Below are positions 43,120 through 52,433 of a DNA stretch of 64,000 nucleotides, in pieces. The stretch spans positions 1-64,000 of the forward strand of contig NZ_JAMXRZ010000004.1 in assembly GCF_024124375.1 (NCBI RefSeq), written 5' to 3'. The stretch's first letter is position 1. Each line of letters starts with the position of its first letter. The position numbers were made by a program, and so were the translations under genes. The notes beneath the pieces were generated by a model. It saw only the letters and a program-made list of their open reading frames with translations, had not been told where the DNA came from and did not search any database. This stretch comes from Klenkia sp. PcliD-1-E. GTDB taxonomy: Bacteria; Actinomycetota; Actinomycetes; Mycobacteriales; Geodermatophilaceae.

Positions 43120-44876
43120 CACGGGACCCCGTGCGCATCGCCAACTGCTCCGGCTTCTACGGCGACCGGCTGGCCGCCGCCCTCGAGATGGTCGAGGGCG
43201 GGCCGATCGATGTCCTCACCGGCGACTACCTGGCCGAGCTCACCATGCTCATCCTCTGGAAGGCCCGCCAGAAGGACCCCGGCGCCGGGTTCGCCCGCAC
43301 CTTCCTCATCCAGCTCGAACAGGTGCTCGGCACCTGCCTGGACCGGGGCATCCGGATCGTCAGCAACGCCGGCGGGCTGAACCCGACCGGTCTGGCCGGG
43401 CAGATCGGTGCGCTGGCCGAGCGGCTCGGCCTGCACCCGGAGGTGGCCGCCGTGCACGGTGACGACCTGCTGCCCCGGGTGCCCCAGCTGCTCGCCGACG
43501 GCGTCGACCTCGCCCACCTCGACACCGGGCAGCGGCTGGCCGACGCCGGCGTCGAGCCCGTCTCGGCCAACGCCTACCTCGGGGGCTGGGGCATCGCCGA
43601 GGCGCTGGACGCCGGGGCCGACGTCGTGGTCACCGGCCGGGTCACCGACGCGGCGCTCGTGGTCGGGCCGGCGGCCTGGTGGCACGGCTGGGCCCGCGAC
43701 GACTGGGACGCCCTGGCCGGTGCCGTCGTCGCCGGGCACGTCATCGAGTGCGGCCCGCAGGCGTGCGGGGGCAACTACGCCTTCCTCGACGAGGTGGTCG
43801 ACCGCCGCTACCCCGGCTTCCCGATCGCCGAGGTCGCCGCGGACGGCTCCAGCGTGATCACCAAGCACGAGGGCACCGGCGGCCTCGTCTCGGTCGGCAC
43901 CGTCACCGCCCAGCTGCTCTACGAGATCGACTCCCCGGCGTACGCCAACCCCGACGTGGTCGCCGACTTCGCCAGCTGCCAGGTCACCCAGCAGGCCCCC
44001 GACCGGGTGCTGATCTCGGGCACCCGGGGGTCGGCACCCCCGGACCGGTTGAAGGTCGCGCTCAACCACCTCGGCGGCTACCGCAACACGATGACCCTGG
44101 TGCTCACCGGCCTCGACATCGAGGAGAAGGCGGCCTGGGCCGTCGACGAGCTGTTCGACATCCTCGGCGGGCGCGACTCGTTCGCCGAGACCGACGTGCA
44201 GCTGCTGCGCTTCGACAGCCCGGACGCCGCGCTGAACGCGCACGCCACCGCCCACCTGCGAATCACCGTGAAGGACCCCGACCGGAAGAAGGTCGGCCGC
44301 CGGTTCTCCGACGCCACGATGCAGCTGGCCCTGGGCGGCTACGCCGGCTTCCACACCACCACGCCGCCGTCGGCCGAGAGCGCCTACGGCGTGTACTGGC
44401 CGGCCCTGGTGCCACGCGACGCCGTCGAGCACGTCGTCGTCCTGCCCGACGGGACGTCGCGGGTCATCGCGGACCCACCGACCGGTCCGCTGCCCGTCGT
44501 CGAACCCGGCGACGGCGACGCGCAGCCGGCCGACGAGCCGACCCGGCGGGTCCCACTGGGACGGGTGGTCGGCGCGCGGTCGGGGGACAAGGGCGGCAAC
44601 GCCAACGTCGGCCTCTGGGCCCGCGACGACGCAGGCTGGGCCTGGCTGCGCGCCACGCTGACCACGGAGCGGTTCCGCGAGCTGCTGCCCGAGGCCGCCG
44701 GGCTCGCCGTCCGGCGGTACGAGCTGCCGCACCTGCGGGCGCTGAACCTGGTGGTCGTGGGCCTGCTCGGCGAGGGCGTCGCCTCGGCGACCCGGCCCGA
44801 CCCGCAGGCCAAGGGGCTTGGGGAGTATCTGCGGTCCCGGATGGTCGAGGTCCCGGTCAGACTGCTCCAGTCATGA
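43116..44876 (+). CDS. atuA: Acyclic terpene utilisation AtuA family protein
   Basis: A 586-residue protein of the AtuA (DUF1446) family. It begins VRIANCSGFYGDRLAAALEM and shows LTGDYLAELTMLILWKARQK, RIVSNAGGLNPTGLAGQIGA and VVTGRVTDAALVVGPAAWWH. The C-terminal section has GRVVGARSGDKGGNANVGLW and ELPHLRALNLVVVGLLGEGV. AtuA is required for growth on citronellol and geraniol in Pseudomonas, and its biochemical step is not settled. Its presence with carboxylase, hydratase and dehydrogenase is the best evidence that block C degrades acyclic isoprenoids. It overlaps both neighbours by four bases. Confidence 0.93.
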   Translation: MTRDPVRIANCSGFYGDRLAAALEMVEGGPIDVLTGDYLAELTMLILWKARQKDPGAGFARTFLIQLEQVLGTCLDRGIRIVSNAGGLNPTGLAGQIGALAERLGLHPEVAAVHGDDLLPRVPQLLADGVDLAHLDTGQRLADAGVEPVSANAYLGGWGIAEALDAGADVVVTGRVTDAALVVGPAAWWHGWARDDWDALAGAVVAGHVIECGPQACGGNYAFLDEVVDRRYPGFPIAEVAADGSSVITKHEGTGGLVSVGTVTAQLLYEIDSPAYANPDVVADFASCQVTQQAPDRVLISGTRGSAPPDRLKVALNHLGGYRNTMTLVLTGLDIEEKAAWAVDELFDILGGRDSFAETDVQLLRFDSPDAALNAHATAHLRITVKDPDRKKVGRRFSDATMQLALGGYAGFHTTTPPSAESAYGVYWPALVPRDAVEHVVVLPDGTSRVIADPPTGPLPVVEPGDGDAQPADEPTRRVPLGRVVGARSGDKGGNANVGLWARDDAGWAWLRATLTTERFRELLPEAAGLAVRRYELPHLRALNLVVVGLLGEGVASATRPDPQAKGLGEYLRSRMVEVPVRLLQS

Positions 44877-45499
44877 CGACTGGTACTAGAGCGGTCCGCA
44901 CCCGCGACCCCGACCGGCGCGACCGCATCCTGCGCGCCGCGGCCGACCTGCTCGCCGAACGCGGTTACCACGGCGTCTCCATGGCCGACATCGGCGGCGC
45001 CGCGGGCATCGTGGGCTCCGGGGTCTACCGGCACTTCGACAGCAAGGCCGCCGTCCTCGTCGCCCTGCTTGACGACGTCATGGACCGCCTGCAGCTCTCA
45101 GCCGATCTGGCTGCGACCTCCCAGAACCCTGTGGACCTCGTACTGCGAGATCTGGTCGGCGCTCAGGTGGCATTCGCGATCGATGACCGAGCCCTCCTCC
45201 GGTTGTACCTGCGAGAGGCACACAACCTTCCCGAGAACGATCAACGTCGACTACGCCGTCGCCAGCGTCGGTACCTCGAGGAGTGGATGCACGTCCTGCT
45301 CGAGCTGCGCCCGCAGCTCGACGACGGAGTCGCCCGTACCCTCGTCCACAGCGCATTCGGGTCCATCCAGTCGGTCGCCGCGCACCGCAGCGGCCTCCCG
45401 CGCCATCAAATGCACGAGCTCCTGGAATCAGTTGCGTTGGCGTGTCTGTTCGCCGACGACCCATCGACGGCGAACAACGAGACTTCAGCCCTGACCTGA
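44873..45499 (+). CDS. TetR family transcriptional regulator
   Basis: A 208-residue regulator with a typical helix-turn-helix: RDRILRAAADLLAERGYHGV and SMADIGGAAGIVGSGVYRHF, then the ligand domain. The ATG overlaps the AtuA stop (ATGA), so it is the last gene of block C and probably autoregulates that operon. The inverted repeat at 35,137 is a candidate site. Base composition drops in its second half, from about 45,100 on, compared with the very GC-rich genes before it, suggesting a seam between cargo segments. Confidence 0.9.
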   Translation: MTTGTRAVRTRDPDRRDRILRAAADLLAERGYHGVSMADIGGAAGIVGSGVYRHFDSKAAVLVALLDDVMDRLQLSADLAATSQNPVDLVLRDLVGAQVAFAIDDRALLRLYLREAHNLPENDQRRLRRRQRRYLEEWMHVLLELRPQLDDGVARTLVHSAFGSIQSVAAHRSGLPRHQMHELLESVALACLFADDPSTANNETSALT

Positions 45500-45782
45500 C
45501 CGCCAGTCTGCGGGTGATGATTCGGATCCTGGCGGTGCCGCAGGACAAGGAAGGCTGCACAGGTGGTGCGGATCTCCTCCTCGACCTCGCGAGAACACGA
45601 CACCACTACCGCCGACCATCGTGCAATCCATCGAGTGCACGAACGAGCCTCCCACCGTCGCTCCGGCTGGGAAGGCTTCAGCAACCAACTGGCCCCATCC
45701 GAGACAGATGTAGATCATTTGTCAACAGCGCCTACACATGATGTACTTCTGTCACCCGACGTCCATAGGGAGGGCGACAGTC

Positions 45783-48221
45783 ATGCGGTTCCTCGACAGG
45801 TTCGTCATGAAAGCCCAGTCCACCGTCCCGATGGGTCGGCAGGTCCAGGCCCTCCATGTCCTCGACAGGGCCAGGAAGCTGTTCACTCAGGATGACCAGC
45901 CCCGGTTCTCCGAGTCCGTCATCCCGGATGTCTCGGAGCTCGGGCTGACCGAGATCGACGTCAGCAACCCGTTCTTGTGGCGGCAAGGGCAGTGGCACGG
46001 CTACTTCCGCCGTCTTCGCGACGAGGCGCCGGTTCACTTCAACTCCACCAGCGCCTTCGGCCCCTTCTGGTCGGTGACCCGCTACGACGACGTCGTGGCG
46101 GTCGACAAGGACTACGCGACGTTCTCAGCTGAGCCGCAGATCATCCTCGGAGCGCCACCCAGCGGTCTGGACATCGAGATGTTCATCGCCATGGACCCGC
46201 CGCGCCATGACCAGCAACGCGCCGCCGTGCAGGGCGTCGTCGCACCGGAGAACCTGGAGGAGATGGAAGGTCTGATTCGCGGGCGCGTCCAGGAGGTCCT
46301 CGATAGCCTACCTGTGGGACAGCCATTCGACTGGGTCGACCGGGTCAGCGTCGAGCTGACCTCGCGGATGCTGGCCACTCTGCTCGACTTCCCCTACGCC
46401 GAACGACGCAAGCTGGTGGAGTGGACGGACCTTGTGGCCACCAGCGCATCGGCCACCGGCGGCTCGAACAACACGAACGAGATCTACCGAGGGGCCGCCG
46501 AGATGGCCCGCGCCTTCAGCGCGCTCTGGCACGCCAAGGCCGCTCGTCTGCAGGCCGGCGAGTCGCCCGGCTATGACCTAATCACGCTCATGCAGCTTTC
46601 CGAGGACACGAAGGACCTGATCAACCGGCCGATGGAGTTCCTGGGCAACCTGGTCCTGCTCGTCGTGGGGGGCAACGACACGACGCGGAACTCGATGACC
46701 GGGGGGGTGTTGGCCCTCAACCAGTTTCCCGAGCAGTTCGACCGGCTTCGTGCCGACCCCCACCTGGTCACGAAGCTCGTCCACGAGATACTGCGGTGGC
46801 AGACACCCCTGGCCTACATGAGGCGCGTCGCGACACGCGACACCGTCGTCGGTGGCCAGTTCATCCGCAAAGGCGACAAGGTCGTCATGTGGTATGCCTC
46901 AGCCAACCGGGACGAGCGAATCTTCGAGGACCCGGACGCCTTCGTCATCGACCGACCAAATGCCCGTCGCCACCTGGCCTTCGGCATCGGAACACATCGG
47001 TGCATGGGCAGTCGATTGGCCGAGATGCAACTGCGGATCCTCTGGGAGGAGTTGCTCGCCCGGTTCGATGACATCGAGGTGCTGGCCGAGCCGGCGCGCG
47101 TGCAATCGAACTTCGTGCGCGGGTACAGCTCCATGTCGGTGGTGCTCACGCGCAAGGGCGAACGACGTCCCTCTCCGGGCCCTTACCGTGTGGGACAAGC
47201 AGCAGACCCCCAGCACCCATCGCGCACACCGCGACACTCAAGCCCGGCCTCTCCGGACCGGCCCGGTCACGCCGAAGGCGACCGCCGCGAGCTGCAGGTG
47301 TTACACCGGCGCACCATCGCCCGCGACGTCGTCGAGCTCACCCTGGTCGACCCGTCAGGAGACCCCCTACCTGCCTGGACGCCCGGATCGCACGTCGAGC
47401 TGTTCCTCCGCCCCGGTCTGAGCCGGCACTACTCCCTCTGCGGAAATCCTGCCAACACGTCGTCGTGGTCGGTCGCTGTCCTGCGTGAACCCGACGGTCG
47501 CGGCGGCTCGATCCACGTCCACGACGAACTCGGCGCGGGGACCTCGCTCCAAGTCACAGGTCCAACGAACCGATTCCCGCTCGTCCCCGCATCGCGCTAC
47601 CTCTTCATCGCCGGCGGCATCGGAATCACCCCTATCCGGTCCATGGTGGCGGCCGCTCAAGCCGCAGGGATGGAGTGGAACCTCCTCTACGTCGGACGCT
47701 CGCGGGGTTCGATGGCCTTCCTGGACCAGCTCGACAGTAACGACCGGATCACCTGCTGGGCCACGGATGAGCACGGGCATCGGCCTGACCTGGGCGCGTT
47801 CGTCGGTGATCCAGAACCTGGTGCCTCCATCTACTGCTGCGGTCCGGGCTCCCTGCTCGACGCAGTCGAACAAGCGTGCACGGCGTGGCCTGACGGGAGC
47901 CTGCACACCGAACGGTTCGCTGCTGCGGAGATTGCAGTTCCGGAGGCCGCGCTGGGCACTTTCGCAGTCGAGTGCGCCCGATCGGGGGTCACCGTCACAG
48001 TCCCCGACGGCACCACAATTTTCGACGCGGTCGGCGCGGCCGGCGTGGACGTGATCGGATCTTGCATGGAAGGCGTCTGCGGGACCTGCGAAGCCGACGT
48101 CCTGCTGGGTGTACCCGACCACCGGGACTCCGTGCTGTCCCGCCGGGAGAGGGAGCGCGGGGCCACACTCATGACCTGCGTCTCAAGGTCGCTCTCACCG
48201 ACGCTCGTGCTCGACCTGTAG
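45783..48221 (+). CDS. Self-sufficient cytochrome P450: CYP153-like haem domain fused to FMN reductase and [2Fe-2S] ferredoxin
   Basis: An 812-residue fusion. The haem domain (about 1-460) has FIAMDPPRHDQQRAAVQGVV, the I-helix LVVGGNDTTRNSMTGGVLAL, LRWQTPLAYMRRVA and RHLAFGIGTHRCMGSRLAE with haem Cys407, a set of motifs of the CYP153 alkane/terpene hydroxylases. The reductase (about 490-710) has the FMN motif RHYSLCGNP, the nucleotide motif GGIGITPIRSM and YCCGP. The ferredoxin has Cys761, 766, 769 and 799. Electrons would pass NAD(P)H to FMN to iron-sulfur to haem. GGGAGGG precedes ATG 45,783; ATG 45,738 is possible. It may hydroxylate the substrate that blocks B and C degrade. Confidence 0.92.
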   Translation: MRFLDRFVMKAQSTVPMGRQVQALHVLDRARKLFTQDDQPRFSESVIPDVSELGLTEIDVSNPFLWRQGQWHGYFRRLRDEAPVHFNSTSAFGPFWSVTRYDDVVAVDKDYATFSAEPQIILGAPPSGLDIEMFIAMDPPRHDQQRAAVQGVVAPENLEEMEGLIRGRVQEVLDSLPVGQPFDWVDRVSVELTSRMLATLLDFPYAERRKLVEWTDLVATSASATGGSNNTNEIYRGAAEMARAFSALWHAKAARLQAGESPGYDLITLMQLSEDTKDLINRPMEFLGNLVLLVVGGNDTTRNSMTGGVLALNQFPEQFDRLRADPHLVTKLVHEILRWQTPLAYMRRVATRDTVVGGQFIRKGDKVVMWYASANRDERIFEDPDAFVIDRPNARRHLAFGIGTHRCMGSRLAEMQLRILWEELLARFDDIEVLAEPARVQSNFVRGYSSMSVVLTRKGERRPSPGPYRVGQAADPQHPSRTPRHSSPASPDRPGHAEGDRRELQVLHRRTIARDVVELTLVDPSGDPLPAWTPGSHVELFLRPGLSRHYSLCGNPANTSSWSVAVLREPDGRGGSIHVHDELGAGTSLQVTGPTNRFPLVPASRYLFIAGGIGITPIRSMVAAAQAAGMEWNLLYVGRSRGSMAFLDQLDSNDRITCWATDEHGHRPDLGAFVGDPEPGASIYCCGPGSLLDAVEQACTAWPDGSLHTERFAAAEIAVPEAALGTFAVECARSGVTVTVPDGTTIFDAVGAAGVDVIGSCMEGVCGTCEADVLLGVPDHRDSVLSRRERERGATLMTCVSRSLSPTLVLDL

Positions 48222-48785
48222 CGCCGCCCGCCCGAAGACCCGGCCCACCATCGAGATGCGGTCGACGGCTTCATCGACGCCGACGGTGGGCTGCAGCAAA
48301 TGGCTCACCGTCAACCGCACCACAGAGTCGATGAGGGCGTCGGGCACTGCACCCCCCACCATCGACTGGATCAAGCCGATCGCGTGTCCAAGCACGACGT
48401 CAGGGTCCACGGTGACGAGCGCAAGAAGCCCGGAGTCGCGATCTGGTCGGAGGATCGACAGGACCAAAGCGTTGTCCCGGCCTCGCTCCAGGACCATACG
48501 CGCCGCAGCCGAGATGCCGTCCTCCACGCGCCCCGGATGAGCCTCGAACCCCTCCTGGACCCACCCGAGGAAGCGGGCCACCTCGTGGGCCACGACGGCC
48601 CTCCCGAGTGCCGCTCGGTCGCCCACGTCCTTGTACAGACCCTGGCGGGTCACGCCCGCCCGCCGCGCAACCGCTGTCATGCTGAGCCCGTCCCAGCCCC
48701 GCTCGGTGATGATTTCCACCGACGCGTCGAGCACCCGATGCAGACGCAGGAGACGCACTTCGGCGTTGAAATCGGACGCACTCAC
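48195..48785 (-). CDS. TetR family transcriptional regulator
   Basis: A 196-residue regulator. The helix-turn-helix has RLHRVLDASVEIITERGWDG and SMTAVARRAGVTRQGLYKDV. It is convergent with the P450 gene, and their 3' ends overlap by 27 bases, so transcription of one may affect the other. A TAGGCT hexamer seven bases upstream of the GTG at 48,785 suggests a leaderless transcript. It could control the P450 or the downstream ABC operon. Confidence 0.88.
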   Translation of the reverse strand: MSASDFNAEVRLLRLHRVLDASVEIITERGWDGLSMTAVARRAGVTRQGLYKDVGDRAALGRAVVAHEVARFLGWVQEGFEAHPGRVEDGISAAARMVLERGRDNALVLSILRPDRDSGLLALVTVDPDVVLGHAIGLIQSMVGGAVPDALIDSVVRLTVSHLLQPTVGVDEAVDRISMVGRVFGRAALQVEHERR

Positions 48786-49483
48786 AACTCCGAGCCTAGG
48801 CCCCCCTTTCGTGCGACCGCCGTACGCAGCAGGCTGGGCTGAGGCCGGGAGAGCGCACCGGGTGCAGGGGTACTGTTCTGGCTCCGGAGCTCCGGCTGCA
48901 GACTGAATCGCACCCGACGACGGCCGCACCGGGATGCTGCTCGACGTTGAACAGGCCAGCGCACATCGGTTCTTCTCCCTCCCCCCGTAGTCGATTGCAC
49001 CCGCGCATGGGTGAGCCCGATCTATGGTTCGCCCTGAGCAGCCCGGCGGCTGGAGTGGCAGGCCGCTGGCGGGGCCAGGTCGGCCGCGTAGGGCGGGGGC
49101 GGCTTCACGTGTCGGAATCACCCTCCTGATGCGCGTCACGCGTCTGGCGGGGTACCTGTTCCCAGGGTGTGGCGTTCGGGCGCGACGGACCTCCGTCCCG
49201 CTGGACGCCGCAGCGGACGCACGTGGCGCGTCATCGCCGGTGCGCACAGATCGATGGCCACACTGCCGCGGGACTGCTGCACGTCCCGCGCGGCGCGAGC
49301 CGGATGAACATCTGGTGACGCCGGACGACGGCCGACCCGGAGGGCTCCGGTCACCGGTTCTTCACCTGCTGCCCGCCTCGGTGTGGGTGCCGGTTCAGTC
49401 GCGCACCGCCTACTTCAGCCGGGCCCACCGCACCGGGTCGCGGGATCCGGGCGATGCCCCTTGTGCGCACGGGAGAAGACGAC
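48786..49483. other. 698-base gap upstream of the ABC transporter operon
   Basis: No convincing gene, RNA gene or riboswitch was recognised on either strand. Open frames here are shadows with no start signals or family features. The last 20 bases hold GGGAG upstream of the substrate-binding protein gene. The left end holds the -10 element of the TetR gene. Confidence 0.4.
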
Positions 49484-50626
49484 GTGAGGACCACCCTGGT
49501 ACGGCCGGCGGCCGTGCTCTTCACCGCGGCGATGGCGCTGACGGCCTGCGGTTCGGACAGTTCGGGCAGCGGTGGCGGCGGGGACGCCGACGCCGCGTCG
49601 GCGACCTCGCTGGCCGACTTCGGCGACATGGACGCCCTGGTGGCGGCCGCGCGGGCCGAGGGCACGCTGAACGTGATCGCGCTGCCGCCGGACTGGGCCA
49701 ACTACGGCGAGATGCTCGACACCTTCTCGCAGAAGTACGGCATCGAGATCAACTCGGTGAACCCCGACGGCTCCAGCCAGGACGAGCTCAACGCGGTCAC
49801 CAGCCAGCGGGGCCAGGACCGCGGTCCCGACGTGCTGGACCTGGGCACCTCCTTCGCGCAGCAGGCAGCCGCCCAGGACCTGCTCGCCCCCTACCAGGTG
49901 GCCACCTGGGACGACATCCCCGACGACCAGAAGGAGGCCTCCGGCCTCTGGTACAACGACTACGGCGGCTACGTCTCGATCGGCTGCAATGCCTCGGTCG
50001 TGACCACCTGCCCGACCAGCTTCGAGGAGCTGCTCGACCCGCAGTACGCCGGCCAGGTCGCCCTCAACGGCAACCCGACCCAGGCCGCGGCCGCCTTCGG
50101 CGGCGTGTGGGCCGCGTCGCTGGCCAACGGCGGCAGCCTGGACGACATCGGCCCGGGCGTGGACTTCTTCCGCCAGGTCAAGGAGGCCGGGAACTTCAAC
50201 CCGGTCGAGGTCACCCCGGCCACCATCCAGTCCGGGGAGACCCCGCTGGCCATCGACTGGGACTACCTCAACGCCGCGCTGACGTCCGACCTGGCCGACC
50301 AGGGCGTCACGTGGGAGGTCAACGTGCCCACCGACGGCCTGTTCGGCGGCTACTACAGCCAGGCCATCAGCGCCTTCGCCCCGCACCCGGCCGCGGCGCG
50401 GCTGTGGCAGGAGTTCCTCTACAGCGACGAGGGCCAGAACATCTGGCTGGCCGGCGGCGCCCGCCCGGTCCGGCTGCCGGTGATGGAGCAGGCCGGCACC
50501 GCCGACGCCGAGTCCCTCGCCGCGCTGCCCGCCGTCGAGGGCACCGCGGAGTTCCCGACCCAGGAGCAGAACTCCGCTGCCCAGCAGGTCGTCGCCAGCC
50601 GGTGGAACACGGAGATCTCCGGCTGA
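49484..50626 (+). CDS. ABC transporter substrate-binding lipoprotein
   Basis: A 380-residue extracellular solute-binding protein with a lipoprotein signal (VRPAAVLFTAAMALTACGS, lipobox LTAC) and a Ser/Gly linker. The mature part is of the PotD/iron-sulfate-binding type: RAEGTLNVIALPPDWANYGE, DVLDLGTSFAQQAAAQDLLA and AIDWDYLNAALTSDLADQG. It would bind a small solute such as a polyamine, phosphonate or metal complex; the ligand is not predictable. The GTG at 49,484 has GGGAG upstream. It begins a five-gene operon with two permeases, an ATPase and a hot-dog protein. Confidence 0.9.
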   Translation: MRTTLVRPAAVLFTAAMALTACGSDSSGSGGGGDADAASATSLADFGDMDALVAAARAEGTLNVIALPPDWANYGEMLDTFSQKYGIEINSVNPDGSSQDELNAVTSQRGQDRGPDVLDLGTSFAQQAAAQDLLAPYQVATWDDIPDDQKEASGLWYNDYGGYVSIGCNASVVTTCPTSFEELLDPQYAGQVALNGNPTQAAAAFGGVWAASLANGGSLDDIGPGVDFFRQVKEAGNFNPVEVTPATIQSGETPLAIDWDYLNAALTSDLADQGVTWEVNVPTDGLFGGYYSQAISAFAPHPAAARLWQEFLYSDEGQNIWLAGGARPVRLPVMEQAGTADAESLAALPAVEGTAEFPTQEQNSAAQQVVASRWNTEISG

Positions 50627-51537
50627 GCACCGACCTCGGCACCACCCCCCGCACGACCGCAGCGGTCCCCCGGCGCCCCCGGCGTCGGGGGGCCCTGCCC
50701 GCGGTGCTGGGCACCCTGCCGTTCTTCCTGCTCGTCGGGCTGGTGCTGCTGCTGCCCGTCGTCGTCCTCGCGGTCGAGGCGTTCCGGGTCACCGACCCGG
50801 TCACCTACGACGACGTCTGGTCCACCTCGGCGATCACCTCGGTCACCTCGGGCGCCTACGGCCGCGCCTACCTCGGCAGCCTGCAGCTGTCCCTGATCAC
50901 CGCCGCGCTGGCGACCGTGCTCGGTCTCGGGCTGGCGGTCGCGATGCTGTCGGTCCGCCGCGGCCGGCTGCTGCGCCGGCTGCTGCTCACCGCGTCGGGG
51001 GTGCTGGCCAACTTCGGCGGCATCCCGCTGGCCTTCGCCTTCATCGCCGCGATCGGACAGCAGGGCATCCTCACCGCCCTGCTCGCCCACATCGGCATCA
51101 CGGTGGGCACCTCGCTGTACTCCACCACCGGCCTGGCGCTGGTCTACCTCTACTTCCTGGTACCGCTCATGGTCCTGACGATCACCCCGGCCCTGGAGGG
51201 CCTGCGGCCGCAGTGGCGGGAGGCCTCCGACGTCCTCGGCGGGTCGGGCTGGCAGTACTGGCGCCGCGTCGGCGGCCCCGTCCTGCTGCCCTCGGTGCTG
51301 GGGGCGTTCGTCCTGCTGTTCGCCTCGGCGTTCGCCGCCTACGCCACGGCCCGCGCGCTGGTCGGCAGCAGCATCCCGCTGGTCACCCTGCAGATCGCCG
51401 ACGCGCTGTCCTCCAACGTCCTGGTCGGCTCGGAGGCGCAGGGCAAGGCACTGGCGCTGGGCATGGTCGTCCTGGTGGGTGCGGTGATGCTGGTCTACGG
51501 CTGGCTGCAGCGCCGGGCGAGCCGGTGGTCGGCGTGA
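50602..51537 (+). CDS. ABC transporter permease
   Basis: An approximately 311-residue inner-membrane permease with about six hydrophobic segments, including VLGTLPFFLLVGLVLLLPVV, and the permease loop EGLRPQWREASDVLGGSGWQ. The first usual start in frame is GTG 50,602, overlapping the binding-protein gene by 25 bases without a ribosome binding site. A CTG at 50,623 would overlap the stop as CTGA and has GGAG eight bases upstream, so the real start may be CTG. It pairs with the second permease that overlaps its 3' end. Confidence 0.88.
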   Translation: MEHGDLRLSTDLGTTPRTTAAVPRRPRRRGALPAVLGTLPFFLLVGLVLLLPVVVLAVEAFRVTDPVTYDDVWSTSAITSVTSGAYGRAYLGSLQLSLITAALATVLGLGLAVAMLSVRRGRLLRRLLLTASGVLANFGGIPLAFAFIAAIGQQGILTALLAHIGITVGTSLYSTTGLALVYLYFLVPLMVLTITPALEGLRPQWREASDVLGGSGWQYWRRVGGPVLLPSVLGAFVLLFASAFAAYATARALVGSSIPLVTLQIADALSSNVLVGSEAQGKALALGMVVLVGAVMLVYGWLQRRASRWSA

Positions 51538-52433
51538 CCGCCGTCGACACCGCGGCCGGGCTCGGGGCGGCCGTCGCCGTCGACCCCGACCCGGCACCGG
51601 CCGGACGGCGGGCCCCGCGACGCCCCGGGTTCCGGGTAGCCCGGGCCTTGCTGTTCACCGTGCTCGGGCTGTACTTCCTGGCCCCGATCGCGGCGTCGGT
51701 GGCGTTCACCGTCCGGGACCGCGGCACCGGTGGGCTCACCGCCCGCTGGTACACCGGCATCCCCTCGGCCGACGGGTTCGCCGAGACCTTCGGCCGGTCG
51801 CTGGCCCTCGGCGCGCTCACCGTGGCGGGGACGCTGCTCCTGCTGCTGCCCACGGTCGTGCTGGTGGTGCTGCGGCTGCCGCGGCTGCGCCGCACGGTGG
51901 AGTTCCTCTGCCTGCTGCCACTGGTGCTGCCGCCGATCGCGCTGGTCGTCGGGGTGCGCAGCGTGCTGTCCTGGGCGCCCGACTACTTCTACGGCACCCC
52001 GCTGGCCGATGCGCTCTTCGCCCTCCAGGAGCCGGACCTGCCCTGGATCCTGGTGCTGGTCTACGTCGTGCTGGCGCTGCCGTTCGTGCACCGCGCCCTG
52101 GACGCCGGGGTGCGTGCGGTCGACCTGCGCACGCTGACCGAGGCCGCCCGCAACCTGGGCGCCTCGTGGCCGCGGGTGCTGCTCACCGTCGTCGTCCCCG
52201 CGCTGCGCACCGCGGTGCTCAACGCCGCCTTCCTCACCCTGGCCCTGGTGCTCGGCGAGTTCACCATCGCCTCGCTGCTGGGCTTCCGCACCTTCCCGAC
52301 CTGGATCGTCGAGATCTCCGGCTCCTCACCGCAGCTGTCGGTGTCGGTGTCGGTGCTCTCCCTGCTGCTCACCTGGGGGCTGCTCGTGCTCATCTCCGCC
52401 CTGGACCGCCGCCGCACCGGGACCGCGCCGTGA
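51534..52433 (+). CDS. ABC transporter permease
   Basis: A 299-residue inner-membrane permease. About six hydrophobic segments include RALLFTVLGLYFLAPIAASV and VEFLCLLPLVLPPIALVVGV. The ATPase-contacting loop reads LTEAARNLGASWPRVLLTVV, and FTIASLLGFRTFPTWIVEIS ends the domain. It overlaps the first permease (GTGA) and the ATPase gene (GTGA), so the transporter parts are made together. Confidence 0.9.
   Translation: MTAVDTAAGLGAAVAVDPDPAPAGRRAPRRPGFRVARALLFTVLGLYFLAPIAASVAFTVRDRGTGGLTARWYTGIPSADGFAETFGRSLALGALTVAGTLLLLLPTVVLVVLRLPRLRRTVEFLCLLPLVLPPIALVVGVRSVLSWAPDYFYGTPLADALFALQEPDLPWILVLVYVVLALPFVHRALDAGVRAVDLRTLTEAARNLGASWPRVLLTVVVPALRTAVLNAAFLTLALVLGEFTIASLLGFRTFPTWIVEISGSSPQLSVSVSVLSLLLTWGLLVLISALDRRRTGTAP

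Noticed and set aside
48786-49483. Thiamine riboswitch or hidden small gene upstream of the ABC operon
   Set aside because: No TPP core sequence or other known riboswitch core was seen, and the open frames lack ribosome binding sites and protein-like composition.
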